Below, piece by piece: positions 33,076-45,079 of a DNA stretch of 64,000 nucleotides. The position numbers and the translations under genes were made by a program. Source of the stretch: Paragorgia papillata (taxonomy: Eukaryota > Cnidaria > Anthozoa > Scleralcyonacea > Coralliidae); assembly GCA_035771165.1 (NCBI GenBank), contig JAWNZC010000368.1, positions 1,154,001-1,218,000 of the forward strand, in the 5' to 3' direction. Every line of letters begins with the position of its first letter. Positions within the stretch are counted from its first letter, which is position 1. The notes beneath the pieces were generated by a model. That model was not told the origin of the DNA. It saw only the letters and a list, made by a program, of their open reading frames with translations, and ran no database searches.

Positions 33076-33956
33076 GTATTTTTTGTTTTGTTTTTTCAAC
33101 TAAAGAAACCAGGAGCGAATGAAGCATTAACAAGGTCCTGCATATTTACAGTTTTCTCAAGAACACCTTTTTCCATTCTTTCACCAGCCAATTCCGTAAG
33201 TGACGCCGACTTGAAGAAACAAATGAAAACAGTAGACAAGCTATGCATGTCAACTAACAATTAAGTGGTGTATCCTCCCACATTTTGGACAACTCAGATC
33301 TTTTTGGGAGCAAGAAAAATACGGGCAAAACGTTTTTTTAAAAGTTTTCATTTCTTTTGTCGAGAAATGAATATTTTTGTTATCAAATCATGTTATCAAT
33401 AAGGCGAATCGGCATTTTCATAGGATCTCTTTTCTTATGTCTAAACGAGATAAATTACTTAATTACCAGGTGAAATTTTTAACTTGTTTAACCGACTTAA
33501 TTGGCTTGGCATGCAGTACCCGGGATCCCGGCTCACCGGGCGTCTTCCATATAATTGCAAATTGCTGTAAAACAGTGTTTATTATAGCTACCCGGATCTC
33601 GGATTTAATCTGCCATTCGGGCTAGCCAGCCAGCTTGCCTCGTGTAATCAGCCCCTATCTAAGACAACACGTGTGGAACGAGTTAAGTTACTCTATATGT
33701 TTACGATAGAGTGTCCATGATTCAGCACCGCAACTTCTATGCAGGCATATATAATATGGGGAGACAAAAACAATTTGGTGCTCATGAATTCTCTTCAAAT
33801 ACATAATATATCTCTTCAAATGCATATACTATACTTATTCATGTACATATACATATACAAAGATTGTGAATTTATGAAAGCACTGAATTTATATGAATTT
33901 ATATTTCTCAATTAAATCAGATTTTATTTTGAATGGGTGTAGAATAATAATAAGGT

Positions 33957-34281
33957 GTTACTCCGAGTGACGAACCATACCGAACAAGTAGAAAAAACTC
34001 TACTTGGCCCGGCTGGGATTCGAACCACCCGAGTTCACTGTCCCACAATTATCATTCGAAATCGTCATGTATGAAGACTGTTGTCTAGATATTGAAGAAA
34101 CTAGTCTGTTTCGAAATATCAAATAGCCCAAATTCTATCATTCGACCTTCAGCTCCTAACTTGACCTGTAGCTCAGTTGAGAGCATGAGGCTAGTAAACC
34201 GAAGGTCGCAGGTTCGAATCCCAGCCGGGCCAAGTAGAGTTTTCTCTACTTATCTGGTATGGTTCGTCACTCGGAGTAACA
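33957..34281. repeat. Foldback with tRNA-like arms, copy B
   Basis: Counterpart of 21664-21993. The right arm reads TGTAGCTCAGTTGAGAGC, then GGTTCGAATCCCAGCCGGGC, with an intact box B (copy A has CCAAGCC). It is a tRNA-derived SINE-like unit, not a convincing tRNA. Confidence 0.8.
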
Positions 34282-35318
34282 CATTATTAAATTTTATTTT
34301 ATTTTATTTTTGTTGTCGATTTCAGCTCACTTTTTAACGCGCGGTTCGGAAGTTTATTACGTTTCCAAATTTAGAAGTTCATTACGAAGTTCCATTTGAC
34401 GTTCGAATGTTCAGTTTTGCGCCATTCTTTGGCTATGCAGTTCGTAATTTCGAATTGCAGAATGATGAACAACATATTTTCCATATCAAAATCATATCAA
34501 AAGAAAGTCTGGCCGACCGAAGGTTTTCCGTAAAGGTGAACTTCGAGTCGAACATTCGAACATAGATTGAACTCGTAATTAAATTCTGAATTTGGAAACG
34601 TAATTTGTTACTTGGCAACGAACTTCCAAACTGTGCGTTGAAAAGTGAAATGAAACCGACAATAAATTGAAATTGAAACAAGACGCCTGAGTCAGGCGTT
34701 CACTCGGGCTACATACTGAGAAGTACGCGGAACCTGAATCGAATGGTGAATGTGCTGCATACTTCACACAGGTGAACATATTTACGATCAAGACAGTTGT
34801 CAGTTACATCACTGTTTTAAACTACAAAGTCAGTCACTTTCAAAATTTACCAACAATGTGCAAGAACACCTTGATCAAAAGGCAAAGTTGTTCAACTTTT
34901 TGTCCAACTCCAAAAGCAAAAGGAGCAAAGAACTTGCTGTTATTAGTTATGAGTATTAAAATATTTTTTTGTTTTAATTTTTATTTTTCATCTTTTTTTT
35001 CTAATTATTTTATTTCTCATGAAATTTTAAGAAGCGAAGCTAAATAAATAAATAAATAAATAAATAACGTGTCTCACGGCCTCACTCCATCACACGGCTA
35101 ACAACTCACCGGAAGTATGCATGGTAGCGGAAGTAAAAAGTCAAAAATGCAAAATCGTGACACCCAAAAAGAAACAGAGCCGAAACGTGGAGTCGGCCTA
35201 CCACAGAATAGCCCGAGTAAAAACATTTAACATTTTCATCAAAAGAGTTCCATATTTTAGCTCCCTATCTCATTTTAGGAAGAGAAAAAGTATATTTTGA
35301 TGCATGTCTTGTGTTATA

Positions 35319-35813
35319 CATAGGCGTACGGGCCCCCCGCTGGGGGGCTGCAGCTTGGCTGTATTCGGGCAAAAATGGTCTTGTCAATTGGGCAAAAAGG
35401 ATTCTGTCTTAAATTAATCAAACGTTGTAATGCAACTTAATGACATCACTGATTGCCATCGGGGGAAATCGGGAATTTTATTGTCACAAAAATAAAAATT
35501 ATTTAGTTTTTCATTTCGGCTTCCCTCTTCTCTGCAGCCATTGTGCAACGTGTTACTCGTGAAATTTTTCGCGGGAGAACTGTAGTTATCCACACAATCT
35601 AAATTTGGAAAATCTGCGTTGCTGTGTGGTGCGGCGACCAAAAATACCAGAATAGTGCCCTTAAATTACAGGAAATATCTTTTCAGAGACTCAAGCGTTC
35701 AAACATTTTCCCGGGGGAGCATGACCCGGACCCCCTAATAAATTATGACGTCGTCATTTATTCGGGCAAGTTATGTTCAGCCCCCCCTGCAAAATTTTGC
35801 CCGTACGCATATG
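35319..35813. mobile_element. hAT-like non-autonomous element, 495 bp, 8-bp target duplication
   Basis: The ends CATAGGCGTACGGG and CCCGTACGCATATG are inverted repeats. GTGTTATA flanks both sides (35311-35318 and 35814-35821). Copy A at about 23100 has a single GTGTTATA and no element, which is the empty site. An 8-bp duplication fits hAT-type (or P-type) transposases. No transposase is encoded. Confidence 0.9.
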
Positions 35814-35934
35814 GTGTTATAGTTATGTAATTCTTTACTAGAGTGAAAAATGAGTCAAAGGCTGATGGTAAAAAATGATTATAAAATTTATAAATTGCAT
35901 AAGATTAAAACATTAGATGTTCTTAAATTTTCAG

Positions 35935-36101
35935 ATCAGAAAGGGGTAAAGCGAGCACAAGATGAAGGGGAATGTAGTCTTCTAGTACATCTGGCGAGTC
36001 AAAGAGAAGAAGAGACGAGCACGAAGTAAAACGACGACATGGAAGCAAAGGATCAAATGAATCTAACAAATCAAAAAGAGCGAGAAGAATGAAGAAATAA
36101 G
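35935..36101 (+). pseudogene. Basic C-terminal tail exon, copy B (frameshifted)
   Basis: The same acceptor and start as copy A are present (DQKGVKRAQDEGECS), but one base is lost in the GTAGTCATTCTAGT segment of copy A (GTAGTCTTCTAGT here, about 35984). The frame then reads LLVHLASQREEETSTK and stops, replacing the Lys/Arg-rich tail. If this exon is used, copy B makes a death-domain protein without the basic tail. Confidence 0.6.
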
Positions 36102-36319
36102 ATGGGATGAAAACGATGGTTTAGCCTGCGTAGCAGCCGGGTTTTTTAGGGGAGGAAGGAGGCGGGCGGGTGGGTGAGCGGGCTGACTAGACGAAAAACC
36201 GTCTGCCGGGTTTCTATATGTTTTCTGTAGCCATTTGCCAGTCCACTGGCGGACTGGAAATACGTTGTTAGGAATTAAGCTTTCATCGGTTATTAAGCTC
36301 ATTATTCACAATTTTTATA

Positions 36320-37072
36320 AGATTGGGCTGCGTTTACGCTGTATCGCCAGTACAGGATATATTGCTTTTAATATGTTCCGTTACAAAATGCTTTCAGCGC
36401 AGATGTAAACCGATTGATTCCGTTTGCACATTGCAGCAAATCTAAGTTTAACCAAACATGATCTTCATTCAAATATGGACGCCTGGGAAAACTGCTAACC
36501 ACTGGAGCAGAGCATTTATTGGCGATTTCAACTCGCTTTTCAACGCGTTCGTTGCCAAGTTTCAAATTAAATTTCTAAATTTAGAAGTTCATTACGAAGT
36601 TCGATTAGAGGTTCGATTCGATTTCGAAGTTCAGCTTTGCGCCATTTTTTGGCTACACAGTTGTTAATTTGGAATTGCAGAATGATTAACATATTTTCCG
36701 AAAGAAATCGTATCAAAAGTAAGTCTGGTCGACCGAAATAATTTTCTGTAAAGGTGAACTTACATCAAATCGAACTTCGTAATTAATCAACTTCTGAATT
36801 TAGAAACGTAATTTGAAACTTGCCAACGAACTTCCAAACCGCGCGTTGAACAGCAACTTGAAATCGACAATAAATGCTCAGCTTCAGTGGCCCGTACTTT
36901 CTCCAGGCGTTTATATTTGAATGAAGTACATGTCTGGTTAAACCTAGCGTTGCTCCAATGCTACCGCAATGTGCAGACAGAATCAATTGGTTTACATCTG
37001 CATCAAAAGCATTTTCCAACGGAGCATATTAAAAGCAATATATCCTATACTGGTGATACAGTGTAAACGTAG
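36320..37072. mobile_element. Foldback element GGGCTGCGTTTACACTG..., copy B (uninterrupted)
   Basis: Inverted ends start GGGCTGCGTTTACGCTGTAT and end in the complement near 37072. Inner arms (about 36410-36485 and 36900-37010) also pair. The wider inverted structure includes GCCGGG-rich flanks (36120-36270 with 37150-37240). There is no coding content. Confidence 0.75.
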
Positions 37073-37259
37073 CCCAAGTTTATAAAAATTGTGAATAATG
37101 AGATTAATATAAAGCGATGACAGCTTAGTAACTTATTAACCAATCACGTATTTCCAGTCCACCAGTGAACTGGCAATCAAAAACATATAAAAACCCGGCA
37201 GACGGTTTCCCGTCTAGCCCGCTTAACCGCCCGCCCGCCTCCCGCTTCCGCCCACTTAA

Positions 37260-37620
37260 TATTGAAGGCACAAGACTTCACAAAGAAGCGTTGAAGTCTA
37301 GAAGAACCAAGGAGAAGCAACAAGACAGATCTTTCCAGCAGAACATCGACCAACAGTAACCACAGTTCCTTATCATGGCATTGAAGAAAGCGTTCGTCCA
37401 CAGCACGTCCAGACCACTGAATATTGAAAGCACAAGATTTCACAAAGTAGCGTTGAAATCTAGAACAACCAAAGAGAAGCAACAAGGCAGATATTTCCAG
37501 CAGAATATCGACCAACAGTAACCACAGTTCCTTATCATTCAAGAAAGAGTTCGTCCACAGTACGTCCAGACCACTGAAAATTGGCAACCTAAGACTTCAC
37601 AAAGTATCGTTGAAGTCTAC
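37260..37620. repeat. About 165-bp tandem repeat, two units, copy B
   Basis: Counterpart of the three-unit array at 27630-28080. The minus-strand frame stays open through both units and into flanking sequence. No domain is recognised. Confidence 0.8.
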
Positions 37621-38130
37621 GGAAACCAAAGACATGTAAATAATCGAGACACATAAATTGTCGCTTCTTATAACAGAAGTAATATTTTGACAATGAATTT
37701 GAGAAATAGATTAGTTTAGAAATAGTCATTAGCGAACATTAACTTTTTTATAAGATTTATATTAAAGAAGCATTGAATAATGTTCAATTACATTTGAGTT
37801 TTTCAATTTGATATTTAAGCTAGTCACTAGTGGTGCAAATGTTTTTAACAAGCCGTAAGATTCTTAAATTATTTTTTTATCAACAGAGAGATTATTTTTT
37901 AAAGGGAATTGGCAATATAAATTAATTACAGAACCATCCTCAGAGAAACATGAGGATATTTTTCATGATTTTTGGGGAAAAAATGACAAATTTTCTAATA
38001 GAAATTAAGTTTGTGTTATTTGGAAAAACTCGTAAAATGGTAAAAGAGAGGCATTTAAAATTTGTAATTTCCTTTTTTCGTTTATAATTTATTCCGGTTT
38101 GTTATCTCCGCCAGGAGATTATGTTTTTAC

Positions 38131-38133
<3 letters not shown>

Positions 38134-38200
<67 letters not shown>
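38134..38200. repeat. (TGTC)n tetranucleotide repeat, copy B
   Basis: About 17 TGTC units. The TGCC units of copy A are absent. Confidence 0.95.
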
Positions 38201-38203
<3 letters not shown>

Positions 38204-38255
38204 GTGCCCTTCCCCCGTCGTTACTGCAATCATAAGTGTTTGGGAAGAGACTATG

Positions 38256-38445
38256 ATTTTCTTCATTATCATCATTATCATCCTTATCAATATTATCATC
38301 GTTGTTATTATCATCATCAACATCATCATTGATATCATCACCACCATCATTATCATCATTATAATTATCATTATCATCATTATTATCATCATTATTATCA
38401 TTATCATCATCGTTATCATTATCATCATTATCATCATCAACATCG
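38256..38445. repeat. (ATC/ATT)n microsatellite, copy B
   Basis: Imperfect trinucleotide repeat matching 28763-29000. Reading frames through it are artefacts. Confidence 0.95.
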
Positions 38446-39012
38446 TCACTATCTGCTTTGGTCGTGCTGACGTCGTTTAGGACTGGGTCTGGTTCCATGC
38501 ATAGAATTAAGTTTTATATAATAGCTCTTACATAAAGTACCATACTCTCGGAAAGACATCCCCCGTTAATACTATAATCTTCTTAAGTATTCCGGGGGGA
38601 GGATATGAAAGTGAAATCCAAGATGGTGGTTTTAAAAGGAGGAGTCCTTCGACTTCTCTTCACTATGGCTCGAATGGGCCACGGCGATGAATAAGGTAAG
38701 TTTTATTTACTTCAAATTTATAAACTAGAAAGGAACGATGTTTTTCCCGTCGCAAATACTGTCTTTTTCTTTATTTAAACTCTGGGACATGCATAATTGG
38801 GGAACTGGTTGATATGCAGACTGTATCAGCTGTGTCAATGATGGATCGAAACATTAATAGATTGTGAAAGGCTTTGTATTAATTTTGTTTTTCCTCTTCT
38901 TTTTCAGTCTTCAGTCTCGATGTAGATATGGTTTGACTTTAGCACATGATGTTTACCAAAAATATGTTTTACAGTGACTTTAAATGGCTGACATAATGGT
39001 AGTTTGGTTTAT

Positions 39013-39485
39013 AGTTCCTATGAAACGAAAATTAAATTTGTCTTATTTAAGGAAACACTTAAAATGACAGGGTAACATTTTTTTGCAGTTTTTCATTTCT
39101 TTGCTTTGTTGTTGAGAAATTTCAGTTTGTTTAATATGCAAAATAAACAACTTGACGCCACATGCGCATAATGAGTTATTGGAGGATGTTTTCTATATCT
39201 TTGCTATTATTAAACCAAATTAATTCAAAGGAAGCTTTTGGATGTGTTTCTTCCACAAAACCAAACATGTACATTTTTAAGTGATTATATTTGATTATAG
39301 CAAAGATATATAAGTGAGATAAGTCATTGTGCATGTGTAATATCAAGATGTTTAATTTGCATATCAAACAAACTGAAATACCTCCACAACGAAGCAAGGA
39401 AACGAAAAACTGCAAAAGATGTTACTCTGTCATTTTAAGTGTTCTTTCAAATAAGATAGACTTAATTTTTGTTTTATAGGCACTT
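39013..39485. mobile_element. GTGCCTATGAAAC-family foldback, complete (copy B)
   Basis: The left arm AGTTCCTATGAAACGAAAAT and right arm ending TTTTGTTTTATAGGCACTT pair over roughly 150 bp. The pairing includes ACACTTAAAATGACAG and AGATGTTACTCTGTCA. The centre contains an AT-rich TTGCTATTATTAAACCAAAT palindrome. Confidence 0.85.
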
Positions 39486-39597
39486 GATTAATGTATTTAC
39501 TAGAAGTTACTATCGCAAGTGAAGTGCTGCCTCAAATGGGACAAAAACCTTTAGCCTACTCCACAGGAAAGTCTGTACACTCTGTGGCCAATGTGAC

Positions 39598-39950
39598 ACC
39601 CCACCTGAGTTTGCCCACTCCACCTGAGTTTGCCCACTCCACCTGAGTTTGCCCACTCCACACAAGATTGCCCACTCCACCCAAGATTGCGCACTGCACA
39701 CAAGTTTGGCCACACCACCCAAGATTACCCACTCCACCCAAGATTGCCCACTCCACCCAAGTTTGCCCACTCCACCCGAGGTTACCCACTCCACCCGAGG
39801 TTGCCCACTCCACCCAAGATTGCCCACTCCACCCGAGTTTGCCCACTCCACCCAAGATTGCCCACTCCACCTAAGATTGCCAACTCCACCCAAGTTTGCC
39901 CACTCCACCCGAGATTACCCACTCCACCCAAGTTTGCCCATTCCACCCAA
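39598..39950. repeat. 18-bp minisatellite, copy B
   Basis: About 19 units of GCCCACTCCACCCAAGAT type, homologous to 30113-30415. All frames stay open because the unit length is divisible by three. Confidence 0.95.
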
Positions 39951-40439
39951 AAAGAGCCCACAGAGTTGCCTGTGAAGGAGGCTGGAAAGTCCAAAAATTT
40001 AATATTAATTACAATGGACAGAGTATTTACACGGTTCTTCTATATGTTTTAATTATAAAATTGAAAACTATAAGTTACTATAACTTATCGCTTGACGTGA
40101 TATGGCAAGGGTTTTGACAGGATATACACACAATAATATACAAATATTAAATAATCATGCCTCTTGCTCTAATGCTGTGGAAAAACTGTCAATGCAATTC
40201 CAAGTGCTTAATATGTTTTGACAAATCTAGAGCTTTAATAAAATTACACAGCAATTTACCTTTGAGCCCATCTGATTATTTTGCAGAATTTGTATAAGTC
40301 AAAATATACACACATGTCGGTCTGATCAGAATGCTGATCAGTGCAAACACAATAAACCCACACCAATATTGGCATATACACCAGAAAATAAACCTGATGA
40401 ATACTTGCACAAGCAAATAGAGACATGATGTATTAAAAA

Positions 40440-40566
40440 CGAGTAAACTTACTCGTTGAAAGGCAAAGGCAACGTTGAACTTCACTGCTAAATCATTTAT
40501 TTCATTCTTCAAGTTCTCGTTTTTTCCTTTCAAAGATTTTAACCTTCTCTGGCATCGCTTTTTCAT
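40440..40566 (-). other. Possible coiled-coil exon, uncertain
   Basis: On the minus strand MKKRCQRRLKSLKGKNENLK, then NEINDLAVKFNVAFAFQ, gives a basic start followed by heptad-like leucines. A GT follows at the end (CGAGTAAGTT), which could be a donor. It resembles the coiled-coil that follows THAP or bZIP DNA-binding regions, but no such domain is visible nearby. It could be a relic of a transposase or an unrelated gene on the other strand. Confidence 0.25.
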
Positions 40567-40867
40567 GTGGTGCTAGTTCAGTGTTGTCCTGCGTGGTCTC
40601 CCCCCCATGACCCCCCTGAATGCAAACAGAAAAACTCCAAAATCGAGATTTCATTGACTATACATAACTCGGCAAAGAGGTCTGGACACAGGCAATTACC
40701 CATGTCAAGATTAGTGAGCTGCCTTGCTATGCTCAGCAGCAATTAATTCTTTCAAAAAAAAATTTTATTAAATGACATTCGTATATAATTATTCGTATAT
40801 AATTTTGATTATTTTCTTTTTCTCACAAAAAAAAATTAGATTTCTTTTTTTTATTATTATTATTTAG

Positions 40868-40947
40868 AAAATCTAGAAAGTGTGGATTCCAAAAAAATGG
40901 CATCAGCTCAAGAAACAAATGTTTCTCAGGAATCTCAAGATGGACAA
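40868..40947 (+). CDS. Possible linker exon upstream of the two-death-domain gene
   Basis: A polypyrimidine tract and TTATTTAG precede 40868, and GTAAGTAAG follows 40947. The open frame gives NLESVDSKKMASAQETNVSQ, which is Ser/Gln-rich and similar in style to the other linker exons. The 5' end would be phase 1 like its neighbours, but the 3' end is phase 0, which does not fit the phase-1 rule. It may be a linker of the 43-46 kb gene or a chance exon. Confidence 0.3.
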
Positions 40948-40993
40948 GTAAGTAAGTAATAGAAGAATTTTATGTCACATATTTTTGATGAAA

Positions 40994-41757
40994 AGTGCCT
41001 ATGAAACAAATTTTTTTATGATTGTCTTATGAAGAACAGCAAAAATAATGGAATATGATTTTTACATGGCTTTCAGATCTTATTCTGTTCTGGAGTTATT
41101 TCACACAATGTGATTTTGAGTTATGACGTCATTAGCTTTGCATGGTGTTGAAGCAAAAGGGAACACAAGGCATATCTTCAGAATAATTTGATTAATTTGG
41201 CTGAAACTTTGCCGACTTTGTCAAGCAATAACACTAAACATTTCTATTGTTCTTCTGTGGTCACTATGGTAACAAATTAGTTTCTAGGCCACCTCGGTCT
41301 AAAACCGTAATTTCAAGTTTTACATCACCACAAATATCATTGTTTATTTTAAACTGTCTTGTTACACTGCAAATCAGAAGGAAAGTACACCAAATGGTTA
41401 AAACTTGAAATATCCCTTTACATCTCGTTGAAAACAATGAATTATATAAAAGAAAGAGAGAGGCCTGGAAACTAATATGTTACCATAGCAACAGCAAAAG
41501 AACAATAGAAATGCTTACTTTTGTTGGTAGACTACGTCTGCAAACTTTCAGCCGAATTAATTAAATTATTCTGAAGATATGCCTTGTGTTCCCCATGCAA
41601 AGGTAGTGATGTCATAGCTCAAAATCCCATTATGTGTGATAAGTCAATAATGAAATAAGTTATTAAAGTCATGTAAAAGCCATTTTTCATTATTTTTAGT
41701 GTTCTTCAAAAAACAATCATAAAAGATTTTGTTTCATATAGGCACTAGAATTTTTTG
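40994..41757. mobile_element. Long foldback, AGTGCCTATGAAAC variant (764 bp)
   Basis: The ends AAAGTGCCTATGAAACA and TTTGTTTCATATAGGCACTA pair. Inner arms pair through CATTTCTATTGTTCTTCTG and CAGCAAAAGAACAATAG. The terminal 15 bp match the shorter family members (39013-39485, 50428-50878), but the interior differs. It therefore looks like a sister subfamily mobilised by the same ends. Confidence 0.8.
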
Positions 41758-42110
41758 GCCTACCGCTCAAAACTTCCTTATTTTAGCATTATTGTGTAGC
41801 TTATAGAATCAACAAACTTTTTCTGAGCATTTGAGGGTCGAGGAACATCAAAAATAAATAAAGAGATAATTATGAAGGTAGATTTGCTACAAACATGTTG
41901 AATCCGCCATATTTGCAGTGATCAATGCAAAACTTGCTCGTGTTTAAACAACATTTTCGTTTTGGTTCCCCACTCAAAACTTCTTCATTTTAGCTAACAT
42001 TATTGTGTAGCTCATACAGTCAGCAAACGTTTTAAGTACATGTGGAGGTAGAGAAACATATCAAAAAATGACAAAATATTTTATAATTATATTGCTCGTG
42101 CGACAACAAA
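41758..42110. repeat. About 200-bp direct duplication, two diverged copies
   Basis: CGCTCAAAACTTCCTTATTT at 41766 recurs as CACTCAAAACTTCTTCATTT at about 41970. Each is followed by AGC..CATTATTGTGTAGCT and a GAGGT/GAGGGT..AACAT segment. Confidence 0.65.
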
Positions 42111-42304
42111 CATGGCGGTGGCAGAACCACGAAACACGAATTTGAAAAGAAAAACAAAACTCTTTAAAAGAAAGTTTGGAAGTGAATTTTCATCGTTACT
42201 TTGGTACGTATTTCTCACACTTTCGATCACTTCTATTTTAGTATTGAAACGTTGTTGACATTCTTTAACTGTCGTTTTGTTGTTTACGAACCGACTACTT
42301 TTTA

Positions 42305-42415
42305 GTGCAAAGTTTCTGTGAAACTTTGCAGTATTATTAGTGGCGAAAATTCACACGATACATGGATATATAGATAGATAGTGTAAACTTTCCGGGGGTT
42401 AAACTTCCCATTTAA
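42305..42415. repeat. Interspersed repeat with GCAAAGTTTC hairpin
   Basis: AGTGCAAAGTTTCTGTGAAA continues to ACTTTGCAG as a hairpin. AAAATTCACACGATACAT, a GATA run and GTGTAAACTTTCCGGGGG follow. A second copy is at 61502-61622. Confidence 0.75.
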
Positions 42416-43044
42416 CCACATACATACTTCATACTTGTCGTAGTTGAAAGGATAAAACCAGTGAAATATGAAACATTATTGTATGGCAGCAGCGCTGAGA
42501 GGTCCGAATACGGAAATCCTGTAATTTGATTGGTTCATAAGCGGTCGGATAATTCCCGTATCCGCCCGCTCAGAGCGGAATCTGCCGTTCGGGACCGTAA
42601 GTTTTATAAACAAAATGGCAGTCATGTCAGTATATGCAACAAGATGGATTATGATTTCAGAACTACTCATTGTTGAAATATATCGTGCAGGTATGTTGTT
42701 AGAAATTTTATAAGCTTTCATTTGATGTATAGTACGAGTTTCCACGTTTTGTGAAAGTTTTTAAAATGTCCAAAACGTTCGTAACATTGTTCGTAATAAT
42801 ATAACATTTACTTCTCACAAGTATTAGAATTTCAGATGATTTTTTATTCAACTACTTAACGTACGATCTTGAGCAATACGTCAAACAAAAGCAATTGAAA
42901 AATACTATTTGGGGTAGAAAGTTTAGGATTCTAGCTCAACGGAAAGTACTTTAAAAATGGGAAAATGTCTGCCATTTTCGTTTAGTTCGCAAGAAAGATG
43001 GGTCGAGTTTTCACAGAACGTTCACAAGATTTATGGCCATATAA

Positions 43045-43208
43045 TAAACTACTTATTGACCTCGCTTGTTCGGTCTGTACTAGTGAAATATCGGACCTCT
43101 GTTTTTTGCACAGACCTCAACTCGCTGCGCTCGTCTCGGTCCGTACTAAAAAAACATCGGTCCGATATTTCACTGTACAGACCTCACGCTCGGTCAATAA
43201 GTAGTTAC
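43045..43208. mobile_element. MITE, 164 bp, immediately upstream of a death-domain exon
   Basis: AACTACTTATTGACC with CGGTCTGTAC and TGAAATATCGGACC on the left is mirrored by GGTCCGATATTTCA, CTGTACAGACC and GGTCAATAAGTAGTT on the right. The right end is 32 bp from the ATG at 43241, so it could contribute to the promoter or 5' leader of that gene. Confidence 0.8.
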
Positions 43209-43240
43209 TAGTATCAGTCTTTCATAGACGACAAATATTT

Positions 43241-43556
43241 ATGTCTGCTTTTATTCCTGCTTTGGATCAGTCTATCAACAAGCTTCATTTGCTGACGAGA
43301 CAGAATATTTGCAAGAAAATGGATATAAGAAATGAAATTGGTGGAGATTTTCGAGAGCTTGCTGCTCATTTTGGAATGTCTAGTGACGACTTAGATCTCG
43401 TACGCCAAGAGTCAAATCCAACGGATAAAGTATTGAGATGGGCTGCACGAAATCCTGCTAACACCATTGGAAAACTTCGAGCAATATTGGTGGTTATGGG
43501 ACGCATTGATTGCGTTGGAATTATTGATGAAGACCTTAAGGAGTATTTATTAAGAG
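43241..43556 (+). CDS. Two-death-domain gene, exon 1: death domain 1
   Basis: The ATG at 43241 opens 105 codons ending at the phase-1 donor AGAG|GTAAGC. Residues about 19-100 form a death domain: RQNICKKMDIRNEIGGDFRE, LAAHFGMSSDDLDLVRQESN, then PTDKVLRWAARNPANTIGKL and a final MGRIDCVGIIDEDL helix. The pattern (LA.HFG, six amphipathic helices, W in helix 4) fits the family, which builds oligomeric signalling complexes. I took the first ATG as start because the sequence before it is a MITE, although an upstream acceptor (TTTCATAG at 43227) keeps the frame open and cannot be excluded. It joins in frame to 44201. Confidence 0.75.
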
Positions 43557-43709
43557 GTAAGCCATTCCGAAAACCTGACTTACACGTATATACCTCTGAC
43601 TCGTACCGAAGACTTTGACGTTGTAATTATATAACCACTGCTAGTTTAGACCCCTTCCTCGTGTTGTTGATTCGCAGGCAATATTTCATTGTTGAGTTTA
43701 ATGTCTATG

Positions 43710-44140
43710 AACGCATTTTTCATGCAACTTTTTGCAATTTTTCATGCAACTTGTCTCGCAATGATGACTCATGCAGCATTGCAGTTGCAAGACAGAGGGT
43801 GTTACACGCTGCAACGTGTTTATGCAATTTTCCAATGATTTGGATTCCGATAAAAGCGGGTAGACTGGGGAGAGGCTGGATTGAGTGCCAAATCATAACA
43901 AAATATTGCGAGACAAGTTGCTGAAGGGGTGTTACACGGTGCAACACTGAAACAAATTGCTGCAATCGTTGCAGAAAGTAGAACCTGATTCTAATTTGTG
44001 CAACGATGGTTGCAACTTGTCTCGCAACGATTTTGACCATTGCACAGCATGTTACACGGTGCAATGGTTCATGCAACTTGTCCCGCAAAGGCGTTGCGAG
44101 ACAAGTTGCATGAAAAATTGCTCCGTGTAACAGGGCCTTT
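43710..44140. mobile_element. Foldback element rich in GCAACTTGTCTCGCAA
   Basis: CATTTTTCATGCAAC..TTGTCTCGCAA on the left is mirrored by TTGCGAGACAAGTTGCATG and TGTAACAGGGCC on the right. Internal repeats of TTACACGGTGCAA make it multiply self-complementary. It lies in the first intron of the two-death-domain gene. Confidence 0.75.
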
Positions 44141-44200
44141 AAAATTAGTAAATGTACACATGCACTTCATTGACTCAATGTTGTCTTTCCTTTATTTTAG

Positions 44201-44290
44201 AGAAAGTACGCTTAACTGAAACAGCTGTGGAAGAAAGTGAGCCAAATACTGGCAGCAAGGTGGTGGAATCTGGCTCAGGAAATGTTCCAG
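44201..44290 (+). CDS. Two-death-domain gene, exon 2: linker
   Basis: Acceptor TTTATTTTAG and donor CCAG|GTACAT bound a 90-nt exon, phase 1 at both ends. It encodes EKVRLTETAVEESEPNTGSK, then VVESGSGNVP, a flexible acidic/Ser-rich linker. It is homologous to gene A exon 10849-10944, and the flanking introns are also alike (ACACATGCACTTCA upstream, GGTACATCTGTTTTAAG downstream). This supports a segmental duplication that included exon and introns. Confidence 0.7.
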
Positions 44291-45079
44291 GTACATCTGT
44301 TTTAAGATGACTTTTCTTTTTTAGTTAAGAAGACGCAATTGCATATACTCTAGTGTAGTTTTTGTTTTCGCAATAATTTATAAAATGGCGTTGGGTGCAG
44401 TGTTTATTTTTGACAATGGTGGTGAAAAGTGTAACTCCACTACAGAGAAAAGTCAATCTTGCTAAATATTCAAATAAATATTAATTATCAAAGTGAAAAA
44501 TCTTATCACCATATGCAATGCCCAGCTGGGGTACTGGGTTCGACTGTTTTGAATTCTTTGAAATCGAGGCTGGTAGATATTGGTTAGGGGAACATCAAGC
44601 GAGGATTGCGATAATTATCCTGAGATGTTATCAGTGGCGTGCATGGTCTTTGTTCATTGGAGTGGGCTAACAGTAAATTTGGCGACCCATTGTTCTGAAA
44701 GTGTGTGCGTCCATAGGTACTATAGGTATCACAGATATAGATTGCCTGCTACACACATTTCCAAAGGGGTCCAGGGACATGCCCCCTGGAAATGTTTTGA
44801 ATTTTTGTATCTGCGCAACGCGCAGATATATTGCTATCGTGTTGTGTGTGTGTGTGTGTGTTAACTTTTTTGTGTAGCTGTAAACAATGCGCGACAAGTG
44901 AATCGGGCATGATCGGGGACAATCGAAGCTCCGAATTTTTTGGCGTCAACCTACGAGCTGTCAGATTGAACGATGGAAACGAGTATTTTTAATCCGATCG
45001 TGTTTACAAATATTTCGTTCGCCATATCACGAAGTCCTCCGAAGCGACAAAGTTTTGGATTAAAATACACGATTTTCAG

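Larger units (their letters stand above)
32949..40173. repeat. Tandem segmental duplication, copy B (7.2 kb)
   Basis: This is the direct-orientation partner of 20051-30623, ending at the same point (GCCTCTTGCTCTAAT). It lacks the CCCTTAC element and the polypurine block but carries its own 495-bp insertion (35319-35813). It keeps complete both a foldback element (39013-39485) and the death-domain exon. The true duplication may extend upstream of 32949, because copy A is cut there by the Penelope element. Confidence 0.9.

Noticed and set aside
42476..42745. 89-residue minus-strand protein
   Set aside because: No domain or exon signals. Composition and inverted GGTCCGAATACGG/CCGTATCC segments suggest repeat-derived sequence.
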